A DNA stretch of 29,090 nucleotides from Apostichopus parvimensis (lineage: Eukaryota > Echinodermata > Holothuroidea > Aspidochirotida > Stichopodidae): NCBI GenBank assembly GCA_000934455.1, contig JXUT01147358.1, positions 1-29,090 of the forward strand, written 5' to 3'. Shown piece by piece: positions 11,501 through 18,691 of the stretch; positions within the stretch are counted from its first letter, which is position 1, and every line of letters starts with the position of its first letter. Below the pieces are notes generated by a model that was not told the DNA's origin, made no database searches, and saw only the letters and a list, made by a program, of their open reading frames with translations. A program made the translations under genes and the position numbers.

Positions 11501-14500
11501 ATTTATGAAGCTTGAAGGAACTATGATAAATACAACTTGAAAATACAGCTGAAATATTCTTCTTGAAGCATATTATCAAAGAAACTTCCAAGACATATAT
11601 GAGGGGAAAAAAGAATGACAACCTACCTATGTATAAGAGTGCTCCCCCAGAGGAAGAGGTGTTTAGAGGGTCTGGCAGTTGTGGTAACACCGGTCAAATT
11701 TAATGGCATTTCTATTCCACAGAGGTCTGAATCTAGACAAAGTGGGTGTTATGATCAAGAAAGAACTTTAGGATTTATCATAAATAATTTGTATTCAAGT
11801 AGAGAAGTCATTTGATTTATATCAAAACAAAAAGAAAAGTACAATTCAAAATGCATAGTAGTATTCTGAGCTATCAAGAAAATTAAAAATCTGCTAGACA
11901 ACTGAAATTATACATTGAGGTTGTAGGAACAGAACACCAGTTTATGTGTAGTTAATGGACTTTCTGCCAAGATTTTATATCCAGATTCTTTCACAAGTAC
12001 TTGAAGGGAAAGCAACAGCTGAATAAATATCCTCTCTCTGTCCTGTTTAGATTAAGGTTTGGAACTGTTCATACTGTCAGTACAAGTGCTTTAAAGCATG
12101 ATCTGGAGGACAGTATAGAGTGGTATTAGCATTAGAAATATTGTCCAAACTAGACCGTTGCCGAAAGACATTTTGTGACTCTAATTAAAAAATTGATACG
12201 TATCTATGAAAGTGACAATATTACAGAATATGGCCGGACTGCTAGCTAAGTTGGATTGAGGTTTCAATCATGTAATCTGTTGAATCCCTTTCAGAATCTT
12301 AACATTTTAGGAAAAAATTCATAAATCGATGCTGCATAGTTTTTAAATTTGGTAGTGAATTGCTTCAATATCTTCCACGGCTACTTAAAGTAGAAGAGGT
12401 CTTGCATTGCTGAAATAACTCAATATTTAGTAATCCCTATATATCAATCCCCCCCCCACTCCCTCCCCGCCAATCTTTTCTGACTTCAACTGCACATTAA
12501 CAATGAGAAAATGAGCCTGTCAGTTGACCCCACTGGTTACTCACTCATTAGGGTACAGTTACCCTGAGGAAAATTTGTCACCAATCTCCAAGTACGGCTA
12601 ATGAAGGAACCTACAAAGGAAAAGGTTTGAAAGTAAGCGAGCAGCCAGCAATGAATTAATATTGCAGGAAATAGTTATATTTGTCTGAATGCTACAGCCT
12701 TTCATAGAAAGGGATCACACAAGTAAACACAAAATATAATGATAGATAAATAGTGACATTTTAAAACTTAAAACCTGGTGAAGGCATCCATTGGCTATTC
12801 TATTCCATTTAATACCTTCCAAACAAAACAGTGTCTGCAGATTCAGAATATTACAAAGTTAAAAGATCAGCTAAACCATAATAACTAATCCGAGGTTAAA
12901 ATCCGGTTTACAAAAAGAAACCCTCCATCGCTTATCTGGCCTGCTTTGATACAGTTTCAGTGTCAGGTGAATTGAGGGAAAGAAAATGAAGTTCCAACTC
13001 ACTGAAGCACACTCTATTGTAATGAGAGAGAACAACCCAGGATGTCTGATTGAAACTTCTCATCATATGTAATTAACCTTTACAGTCTAGTAAACAAGCT
13101 CATCTTATTTTAGTATGATTTACATATTATTTGTGTTTTAACAAAACTCTTCTTAAAGTCACAGATTGTGGAAAATGTTTAAACAATAAATTTCAAGGTT
13201 TACATTGTGAATCCCACTACCTCTCTTCTCATTCTCTCCATCCCCCTCCCCCTCCTCTCTCCCCACTCCTTCCCCCACCACTTCCTTTCTCCTTTAATTT
13301 CCATGGGACAATGTCTAACTTGCCTTTCAACTGTAGAATAAAGTAACAACCACCAGAGTCAATGTTACATTCAGCGGGATCCATCTCCAGCAGGAAGAAA
13401 GCTTCATTTGGTGTGGTCGCACTGACTGCTCCACCAATCACAGAGCAGCTCACATCTATCAGAGATATAAAAAATGTAAAAAGTTGCTTTAATAGACGGT
13501 GTATGATGAACATTTTATCAGGTCTGTGACAGTCATTTTAAAAGTCAAAGTAAGTTACACAAATGTCTGATGTGGCCAGTCAAACGTTAAAAGCCTAACT
13601 CTGCTAGCTAATTCAACAAAATATTTTTTTCAATGTGATCTTTCTGTAATTATGATTGGTAATTCTAAAGCTGATTCATTACCAATCAATCAGGACCTAA
13701 CACAATAGCATATTCAACAGAGACAGGGAAAAAACGGTTTTTGGTTCCAGAATAAAAATTTCTCACATTGAATTTTTTGTTAAAAGTATATGTTCGATGG
13801 AAATAAGAAACCTGAAAGACACAAGACATTTGGTTCGCCAGATACCTGTGTTTCCACCTTTAATGAATTCACAAGCACCAGATTCAGCTCCATCAGTAAC
13901 AGCTAAGAACTCCAGTGGTTCATCTGTGAAGAGAAACAGAAGATTTTAGAGACGGTCTAATGAAATGATCTTTTCTAAATGAAAGCAACACAAGCAATGA
14001 GTACCTTAATTTGTTATGATCAATAACATGGGTATCATTACATAATTCAAAGTCAAGAAATCAAATTCAAATCCTTGCTTGAACGATGGGTCTTCTATGA
14101 GAGCAACATGATCATGACCTTTTACAGTAGCTACTGCAGTAAATTTTATATGAACCATGGAGCCCTGTTTAAGCGAGGTTCTAAATTAAATTTCTACGCG
14201 GGCCACACAAAAACATTGATTGGAGCATGGAGCTATTACCGATAATAGCTCCATGATTGGAGCAAAGAACCAGACAGAATAGAACCAGACTGTGTATTTT
14301 GCTGGGTAGGCTAGTAAGATGCTCAAGTGTAATTGTGGGTCGACTTTTTTTCTTTTTTCGAATGGGATTGACAATTTTTGCAGGTCGGATGTGGCCCACG
14401 AGCCAACTATTTATATGAAACACAGCTGTACAGCAACTAGAGCTAGGTCTTAATATGAATCACACAAGGTTAATGCCCTTAAGAATCTTGCAGTGACCAA

Positions 14501-17500
14501 GTTAAATGCATGCTGACTTTGCAACGCTGATCACAAACTTGACTGAAGGATTGTCACTGCATTAGTGTAGTAATACAGTCATACTTTGTCCATCTAGACA
14601 ATTTGGAGCTGTACCCATATACCTACCATATGATGTTGCTAAATGCCTTACACCATGACACTGCTAGTCATATGGTACGTAAGCTACTATACCTACAACA
14701 CTCTCATGATACCCAGATAAAACGCTGTTGTTTTTTATCCTCACCGGTATGAATGATAGCTTGGTAGATTTCATCAGAAGCCAATCCATCACTTCCAATC
14801 AGATAGATAAACCACTTCACCAGGTAAGAGTGAGGTGGGATGATAATTGCCTTTATACAAGTTACTTCATTGATCGCTATAAAATCCATACTTTGTTGGC
14901 TGACAACGGCAAAGTTGCCAAAGATCTCAAAGGCAGCGTATGAATCACCATACAAGATGCGGTCGGGCAGCGTCACAACAAACCTAGCGTCCTCCTCGCA
15001 AACTCTCGTGACTGTGGTTGGTGTTACCTACAGAACCAAAAAGGTTTGATGCTTCTAATTGTTTACCCGTACTTAAAACTGCAATTTGCAGTGGGTTGAT
15101 TTTCAGACCAAATCATGTAGTAATATTCATGCATTATGAGGTATAGCTCGGTCTAATTAAGAGACCAGTACTCAATATAAATGGTTTAGTCCAACGTATA
15201 AAGTCTTGTGTCCTACAAATTTAAAGTAACATTTTATTTTTGTCATTTGCAATCCTTTTGAAGTTGATGTTTAATTTCATCATTCCTGGTGCATTGTTGG
15301 TTGACTTTCTCGTGCACCGTTATCCTTCCATTCATTACAAGATTGGGGCAAGTTCTGTTCAAAACCAAGCAAAGTAAATCAGTCTCATCACCAAAATATT
15401 CCTATATCAAAATGGTCACGCAGTTTCAGTTATAAACACAAGTTTCTTTAAATCTTTAAATGTTACGTGAATTTTCTGCAAACTTGGTTCAGACAGTTCT
15501 CAAATTTGGTAAGTTTAACATGCTCAGTTTTACTTATGATACAGGTGACCTTATTAAGGAGACATAATCCAACAATATATCATTCAGTTGAGAATAAATA
15601 ATCAATTCAATCAAACAGATACTTTTTTAGAGAAAAGTCACCCAAGACGACGGAGCTCTCAGCCCCAGTTCCCATGAATCGAAACTGTTACCATATATTC
15701 ATGACGATGATATACATCAAATGTGTATCTCAATTCCCAGGGATAGGGAATAGATACTGTACATGATCTTTCTTAACAAAAGTAACCCAACATAGATGAT
15801 CCACTCTCAGCCCCAGTCCCCTTGAATCAAGACTGTGACTGGGTGATCATGACCATATTACATCAAGGGTGTATCACAAGTCAGAAAGGGAATAGAAACT
15901 ACTCACGATCTTAGCCAAATGGCCAAGACACAGAGATGCAGTCTCACAGCGATTCAGTCTTTATACAGATCATATCAACTGAAATAACTACACATTTAAA
16001 ATAATTTGAAAAAGGAAAGCTGTCTAGTTTGATTTTACATTAAATCTATAATGTATTTTCAAACTGCCCTCAATATGTCCACAACACAAATAGATTTCAG
16101 CAAACTGTTTTTGCTGGTATGGTGAATGGAAGATTGTTTCCTACCTGCAAGAAGATGTTATCTTTAAAATCGTTGCTGGAAAATATAAGACCTCTCTCAT
16201 CACTAAGAAGGAACATAGGTGAGGTCAAAGGTGACAGGTAGTAAACAATAGTTGGTATTAACGATCTGAGGTGGTCCTGGATGTGTCTGCTGTGAATCGA
16301 TTCACTTATAGTACTGAGAGGAGAATCCCCTGATTCAAACTCTCTCCAATATCCATCCACATGAATGATAAACCTGTAAAAAAATTAAAATAACAAACAA
16401 ACAAGTAAACAATGCAGCCAGTTAGTAAGTTTGGCATTGCTGATAAATATTTATCATATATTTATCATATATTAGTTGTGAAGTGGGTATTAAGGATGGT
16501 CGCATTTCTAGATGCAATGATAAAGAGAGCCTGAGAGGCTGTGGGTTCAAGCACAGGCAGGCTCAAGTCCCATACACATGTAGCTGCTTGGTGTCATGAA
16601 AACTACCTTCCAGGTTCATTAAATATTTATTTGTAGATTAGTGCCATTAGTCAGAACACAGAACACTTTTTATTCATGACTACACATTTAAACTATAAAA
16701 ACATATATTGGTTGGCCGGTTTTGTTGAAATCGGTTAAGGCATTGAATTAATGAGCCTTGTGGAACATCGTGAATAGCTCTAAATTTGTCAGTTTTGTAT
16801 TAAACTAACAAGTGTTCAAATCTAAACCTTTTGTGGGCTGAGTGTGGGCCACAGGCCATCTCATGAGAACCTGGCCTTTTCCTATTGTCATGGCTCAGTT
16901 AGTCAGATACAGGGCTTGCATTCCAAAGGTAAACTTATTCAATTCCAATTATACCCAATAATTTCTTTGTCATTTGAAAAGACAAAAACATTCAAATTAC
17001 TTCATCAAATAAACAATTCTTCCTCCACCAAACCACCAAGGAATAAAAATTGTCTGTTTTTTAAATGTTAATCCTCCAATAATTTTAATCTACACATACA
17101 GCATTACACTACCAGTGCAAACTGGAGTTAGTCTGTTAGTTTATGGTGCAGGCAATTTTTACGCCAAAGTGTAAGAGTACTCACTGAGAAGATTGGATAC
17201 CATGATAGCCCCCTCGCGTTGATATCTGGACCTTTATCAAGTGGTGGTCTTGGCTGGTAGGAAGTGGTGCCACCCATCCTGGATCACAAATAGCCGAAGA
17301 GCATGACCGGTCCATCTCTACTGGAGCTCCCTCCAGAGAAAGAACTTTCTGGGTGATGTGCTCACCTGTCACAGTTTCAGAGGGGACAATGATCGTGATG
17401 ACTGCTCCCCCTCCTCTGGAGAATAACACCCTCCCAACATCACTTCTATCATCAACACATCTTACATTGGCAACAATGAAGTATCTATATGCAGATATGT

Positions 17501-18689
17501 TTTGCTAAAATTACAAAGAAGAAAAGATAGGATATTACAAGCAGAATCGAAGTAAAACATACTAAAATAAATTACCTCAAGTACTGCATATTGATAGTTT
17601 TAATTAACAGGGAACGATTACAAAATCGCAAAATGCTATGCAGAATGGGAAAATGGTCCTCTGCAAGTGCAAACATGTATAGCAGTTTTTGACATAGGTA
17701 CCATACTAGGTACCATACTAGTTACCATACTAGGTACCATACTAGGTACCATAGGTACCATACTACTTTGTAGGGTAACATTCAGATCCTTCAAAAGTGC
17801 TATACAAGAACAAGATTCAAACACAGCTTTCTCTGTAGTATGTACTGGATTATTTTGTGGTGTATAATTTGATAAAGTCTTGTTTCTGTTATAGTCAGTA
17901 TTGCTAATTTCGGAACACTGCCAATTTCGGACACCCCTAAGAAATGCACGATTTCACCATGACAACCTACAGGAAGAGCCAAATTTCACCAAAAAGTACG
18001 AAATGACCCGTGTGCAAGTAAATACTTACATATTTGTCAATAAAATGACGGAGATTTATGAAGTCTGTTATAATTACTGAAAGAGCAACTGCGCCACCAA
18101 TTTTATCACCAGCGCCACACTGTGGGACTGTGTGTCCGAAAATTAGCAATACTCTAGCAAAGAAATACCAGTTCCACAATCACAAGAATCTTCTTGGAAT
18201 ACAACGTGAAAACAGTTTGCAGGAAAGAAAGTTTGGTCGTGTATCGTAATATAACACACTTCTCCCACCATATCAAGTATATTTTCAGGTGATTTTATAC
18301 CAGAAGATATAGTTTTGGGGTGTTTTAAGGCATAGGTGTCCGGAATTGGAAGTGTCCATGCTACTTCTCAGTGACTGTAATATTATGACAACATGATTGT
18401 AATAAATGGAACGGGGAAATTAAATAGGGCAAATCGTCTTTTGAAAATTACTTACTGTGTTTGTTGGCATCAAGTTATGGACTTGAAGTCTTTTCACTAC
18501 ATTATTAATATGCACAACAGCATCGGTATTACTTAGAAAGAGTGAATTGGAGAACAGGGATGAATCTGATGAGACCTGTCCCTCCCAAGAGCATGATGAA
18601 GTGTTGCTGACATCAGGGAAAATAAGTAGTAGGAAAAATGCCAATGATGAAAGCATGACAAGTGAAAGGTGGGACCTATGTTGCTTCAT
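2513..18689 (-). CDS. CATSPERG: Cation channel sperm-associated auxiliary subunit gamma (21 coding exons, about 1105 aa)
   Basis: Exons in transcript order: 18456-18689, 17185-17504, 16145-16373, 14745-15027, 13846-13923, 13324-13455, 12545-12610, 11627-11726, 11148-11259, 10481-10636, 9697-10011, 8652-8801, 7795-7906, 7358-7479, 6829-6966, 5984-6134, 5213-5372, 4220-4393, 3616-3718, 2834-2999, 2513-2529. They sum to 3318 bases (1105 residues plus stop) and all phases match. A signal peptide opens the protein. The identifying C-terminal block is GCPPGK (about residue 859), FTGGYTLKVIGGQG (about 920), YCEYTVQFMVKVHGLPIS (about 1020), one membrane helix (about 1040-1060) and a basic tail. From memory, human gamma is 1159 residues and has GCPPGKR, a GSYVLRVVGGG segment and HIHGLPLSPKR in the same order. 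Known: CatSper is the alkaline- and voltage-gated calcium channel of the sperm flagellum; beta, gamma, delta and epsilon are single-pass subunits with large ectodomains. Beta is the main alternative; the HGLP motif favours gamma. Confidence 0.82.
2834..2999 (-). CDS. CATSPERG: CATSPERG exon 20 (transmembrane helix and tail)
   Basis: Acceptor TGTGTGTCCACAG, donor GTAAGT; phase 0 in, phase 1 out. It begins WCMLLSCGIIGLFLLC, the single membrane helix, directly followed by a basic cytoplasmic stretch DWNEKRIWQRTKLWAQQGFK and a Gly/Ser-rich end. Helix then positive charges fits a type I topology with the ectodomain outside. Confidence 0.85.
3616..3718 (-). CDS. CATSPERG: CATSPERG exon 19 (HGLP motif)
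   Basis: Acceptor with a long T-rich tract ending TTTTTAG, donor GTAAGT; phase 2 in, phase 0 out. Encodes DVASASSYCEYTVQFMVKVH, GLPISSQRSVRIVA. The YCxYxxxFxxxxHGLPxSxxR pattern just before the membrane helix is the best evidence for the gamma subunit. Confidence 0.87.
4220..4393 (-). CDS. CATSPERG: CATSPERG exon 18
   Basis: Acceptor TTGTAATTCCAG, donor GTAATT, phase 2 in and out. Encodes NTLVWVPLAA, NNGLVWRCKQFSPCSD and PWMPEYTFLVEVSN, comparable to the gamma-subunit run with 'EW-C---SPC-D' and 'PEF-FKVLVSN' (from memory). Confidence 0.85.
5213..5372 (-). CDS. CATSPERG: CATSPERG exon 17
   Basis: Acceptor GTTTTTCTCCAG, donor GTAAAT; phase 1 in, phase 2 out. Encodes EFHPLFKVLDVTIGKSKPFT, GGYTLKVIGGQG and MSYFTQEEISKYNW. 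This matches the family pattern 'GSY-L-V-GGG … FTEEEI-R(Y/F)N'. Confidence 0.88.
5984..6134 (-). CDS. CATSPERG: CATSPERG exon 16 (GCPP motif)
   Basis: Acceptor CCTCATTCCACCAG, donor GTAAGG; phase 0 in, phase 1 out. Encodes GLIGMTVLHGCPPGKVLQYD, INATILYNGINSVYECPQVD and PNLPCVYFKH. The GCPPGK motif followed by a DxPxxPCxxF-type segment is the hallmark of the membrane-proximal region shared by CatSper beta, gamma, delta and epsilon. A nearer AG (…CATAG) would break the frame, which fixes the acceptor choice. Confidence 0.88.
6181..6722. repeat. Three tandem copies of a 181-bp unit (intron 15)
   Basis: Copies begin at 6181, 6362 and 6543. Shared landmarks include AACTGAAAAGCAGTTACTCA and CAAATTTATGCTTTTGCACC in each. 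Copies 2 and 3 are more similar to each other than to copy 1, suggesting stepwise duplication. The unit has no long open frame that survives in all three copies. Confidence 0.95.
6829..6966 (-). CDS. CATSPERG: CATSPERG exon 15
   Basis: Acceptor CAAAATAG, donor AAG|GTAACC, phase 0 at both ends, 46 codons. Encodes VTLEDLASIGHKAPPGRLLQ, VSSFTLEAWNSALSCFEETN and ends KTETK. Confidence 0.78.
7358..7479 (-). CDS. CATSPERG: CATSPERG exon 14
   Basis: Acceptor TTTTCATCCTCAG, donor GTAAGT; phase 1 in, phase 0 out. Encodes LYHHQNLDLIQMMVEVSALN, LLQVNLFRRVDYLRDTVEYT. Confidence 0.78.
7795..7906 (-). CDS. CATSPERG: CATSPERG exon 13
   Basis: Acceptor TGAAATCTTTGCAG, donor GTAAGT; phase 0 in, phase 1 out. 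Encodes VREGRVFSLPAEVFLDKGDS, YQFKIELRGWSHEEQEA, an Ig-like or stem-type strand set. Confidence 0.8.
8236..8727 (-). repeat. Six tandem copies of an 81/82-bp unit containing exon-12 end and donor
   Basis: Units start (plus strand, at the exon/donor boundary equivalent) at 8245, 8326, 8407, 8488, 8570 and 8652, giving spacings of 81, 81, 81, 82 and 82 bases. The core ACCTGTATTCCACCATTTCT is almost identical in all copies. The two 82-bp units carry one extra T (GGTAATTATGAAT), breaking the 27-codon frame. The copy at 8652 is the real exon end; the others lie in intron 12. Confidence 0.95.
8652..8801 (-). CDS. CATSPERG: CATSPERG exon 12 (3' end tandemly duplicated downstream)
   Basis: Acceptor CTTTTTCTTCTTTGGCAG, donor CAG|GTAATT, phase 0 at both ends, 50 codons. 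Encodes AYAGDLHNPLEQFLNLRKPL and ends ITLQPFRNGGIQ. The last ~75 bases plus donor are the first of six tandem copies extending down to 8245. Only the donor of this first copy keeps the frame open: reading through copy 2 meets a stop because of a one-base insertion. Confidence 0.78.
8802..9696 (-). other. CATSPERG intron 11
   Basis: About 900 bases of AT-rich sequence with a C-rich run at about 9413-9430. The open stretch at 8855-9043 on the plus strand shows no family features and I do not call it a gene. Confidence 0.5.
9697..10011 (-). CDS. CATSPERG: CATSPERG exon 11
   Basis: The second-largest exon (105 codons, phase 0 at both ends), with acceptor CATCTTCAATCCAG and donor GTAAGT. Encodes VIVSEDGGKLSLSSRFIPAV, a central CPFSRLLVSTELS block and LLIYQGLLHLILDLREKGRR. 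Confidence 0.8.
10037..10390. repeat. Minisatellite of about 40 bp, roughly nine degenerate copies (intron 10)
   Basis: Repeats of the pattern TTTACAAAGGAAAGG-ATTCCAAACACCTTCTTTGTTTC recur from 10037 to 10390 with length variation between copies. It begins just upstream, on the transcribed strand, of the exon 11 acceptor region, about 25 bases from the exon edge at 10011. Confidence 0.85.
10481..10636 (-). CDS. CATSPERG: CATSPERG exon 10
   Basis: Acceptor CTTCTGATAG, donor GTATGC, phase 0 at both ends, 52 codons. Encodes IWYGSYGSTVSLTKLRPSSG, WQLNEVLTMSSEVNQMVKT and ISVYFDSYFALRE. Confidence 0.78.
11148..11259 (-). CDS. CATSPERG: CATSPERG exon 9
   Basis: Acceptor GCATCAATGCAG, donor GTATGT; phase 2 in, phase 0 out. 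Encodes SPDEGVTWYQVTDYKSAEII, LLTTSADGQMVILNKNQE. The 'SxDxGxTW' turn is the Asp-box-like signature common in beta-propeller proteins. Confidence 0.8.
11627..11726 (-). CDS. CATSPERG: CATSPERG exon 8
   Basis: Acceptor TCTAGATTCAG, donor GTAGGT; phase 1 in, phase 2 out. Encodes NLCGIEMPLNLTGVTTTARP followed by SKHLFLWGSTLIH, a propeller-like strand pattern. Confidence 0.78.
12545..12610 (-). CDS. CATSPERG: CATSPERG exon 7
   Basis: A 66-base exon with acceptor TTTCCTTTGTAG and donor GTGAGT, phase 1 in and out. It encodes SFISRTWRLVTNFPQGNCTL. Too short for a recognisable domain by itself; supported by splice sites and phase. Confidence 0.72.
13242..13276 (-). promoter_or_regulatory. G-run cluster with G-quadruplex potential beside the GC donor
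   Basis: On the minus (transcribed-sense) strand four runs of four or five G (13242-13246, 13248-13252, 13261-13264, 13272-13276) are separated by loops of 1, 8 and 7 bases. They lie about 47-81 bases into intron 6, downstream of the apparent GC donor. Intronic G runs are known to aid recognition of weak donors; that role here is inference. Confidence 0.4.
13324..13455 (-). CDS. CATSPERG: CATSPERG exon 6 (GC donor)
   Basis: Acceptor CTCTGATAG, phase 1 in and out. It encodes VSCSVIGGAVSATTPNEAFF, LLEMDPAECNIDSGGCYFIL and ends QLK. The only phase-compatible donor near the end is AAAG|GCAAGT, a strong GC-type donor; no GT at a compatible position gives a good consensus. Joined this way it reads on into exon 7 without a stop. 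Confidence 0.75.
13846..13923 (-). CDS. CATSPERG: CATSPERG exon 5
   Basis: Short exon of 78 bases, acceptor TTCTCTTCACAG, donor GTATCT, phase 1 in and out. It encodes EPLEFLAVTDGAESGACEF and IKGGNT. Confidence 0.78.
13924..14744 (-). other. CATSPERG intron 4 with perfect hairpin and possible transposon remnant
   Basis: A perfect 13-bp inverted repeat with a 4-base loop is present at 14226-14255 (CATGGAGCTATTA / TAATAGCTCCATG). About 14198-14405 is bounded by GCGGGCCACAC and GTGGCCCACG, which resemble the GTGGCCC motif of old hAT elements; I could not define ends or a target duplication. Confidence 0.35.
14745..15027 (-). CDS. CATSPERG: CATSPERG exon 4
   Basis: Acceptor TTTGGTTCTGTAG above 15027, donor GTGAGG below 14745; phase 0 in, phase 1 out. 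Residues about 262-355: VTRVCEEDARFVVTLPDRI, YAAFEIFGNFAVVSQQ, LVKWFIYLIGSDGLASDE. Alternating hydrophobic strands fit a propeller-type ectodomain. Confidence 0.8.
15640..15910. repeat. Two diverged tandem copies of about 135 bp (intron 3)
   Basis: Copy 1 near 15644-15780 and copy 2 near 15781-15910 share, in order, GT(C/A)ACCCAA, CTCTCAGCCCCAGT, (C/T)ATGAATC or TTGAATC, a GAT(G)AT..ACATCAA block and GGGAATAGA(T/A)ACT. Similarity is partial, so the duplication is old. Confidence 0.65.
16145..16373 (-). CDS. CATSPERG: CATSPERG exon 3
   Basis: Acceptor TTTTTTTACAG above 16373, donor GTAGGA below 16145; phase 2 in, phase 0 out. Residues about 185-261: FIIHVDGYWREFESGDSPLST, then VYYLSPLTSPMFLLSDERGLIFSS. 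The latter reads like one blade of a beta-propeller (a 'value displayed versus state' repeat typical of CatSper ectodomains). Confidence 0.8.
16374..17184 (-). other. CATSPERG intron 2
   Basis: About 810 bases with a short direct repeat TTTATCATATA near 16449-16473. No gene, RNA gene or element with defined ends seen. Confidence 0.5.
17185..17504 (-). CDS. CATSPERG: CATSPERG exon 2
   Basis: Acceptor TTTTAG just above 17504, donor GTGAGT just below 17185, entering in phase 0 and leaving in phase 2. It encodes residues about 79-185: QNISAYRYFIVANVRCVDD, a VITIIVP strand, CSSAICDPGWVAPLPTSQ and LIKVQISTRGGYHG. The spacing of the cysteines and the PLPT segment resemble the N-terminal ectodomain of mammalian gamma (from memory). 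Confidence 0.8.
17697..17765. repeat. 12-bp minisatellite GGTACCATACTA (intron 1)
   Basis: About six head-to-tail copies of GGTACCATACTA, with one GTTACC variant and one shortened copy (GGTACCATA). The unit carries the palindrome GGTACC. Confidence 0.95.
17896..18360. mobile_element. Probable fold-back / MITE-like element with nested inverted repeats (intron 1)
   Basis: The left end AGTATTGCTAATTTCGGAAC (17897 on) is inverted at 18132-18153 (GTGTCCGAAAATTAGCAATACT). A second motif, GGAACACTGCCAATTTCGGA (17912 on), is inverted at 18335-18357 (GGTGTCCGGAATTGGAAGTG, continuing GTCC). Such nested inverted repeats without coding capacity suggest a small non-autonomous DNA element. No target duplication was established, so the outer borders are approximate. 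Confidence 0.5.
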
Positions 18690-18691
18690 TG
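18456..18691 (-). CDS. CATSPERG: CATSPERG exon 1 (signal peptide)
   Basis: Coding starts at the ATG at 18687-18689 and gives 78 residues: MKQHRS, a hydrophobic core LVMLSSLAFFLLLIF, then a likely cleavage region near PDVSNTSS. The donor GTAAGT lies at 18455 and lower (phase 0). Immediately upstream of the ATG is a strong acceptor-like sequence, TTCATTTCTTCTGCAG, ending at 18692, which suggests that a separate 5' non-coding exon exists farther upstream. If that splice is not used, an in-frame ATG eight codons upstream (MLFISSAA) is an alternative start, but it would put extra residues before the signal peptide. Confidence 0.8.

Larger units (their letters stand above)
10637..13323 (-). other. 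CATSPERG introns 6-9
   Basis: Intron 9 (10637-11147) has a ten-G run near 11066-11077; intron 8 (11260-11626) another G-rich run near 11360-11377. Intron 7 (11727-12544) is unique AT-rich sequence with a C run near 12450. Intron 6 (12611-13323) holds the C-rich cluster at 13242-13276 described separately. No gene was seen inside them. Confidence 0.5.

Noticed and set aside
13131-13346. Plus-strand ORF with a proline-rich run
   Set aside because: It arises from the pyrimidine-rich tract and overlaps the CATSPERG exon 6 edge on the other strand; no domain or codon signal.
16500-16600. tRNA or SINE-like sequence with GGTTCAAGC
   Set aside because: Resembles a B box, but I find no matching A box, acceptor stem or anticodon arm on either strand.
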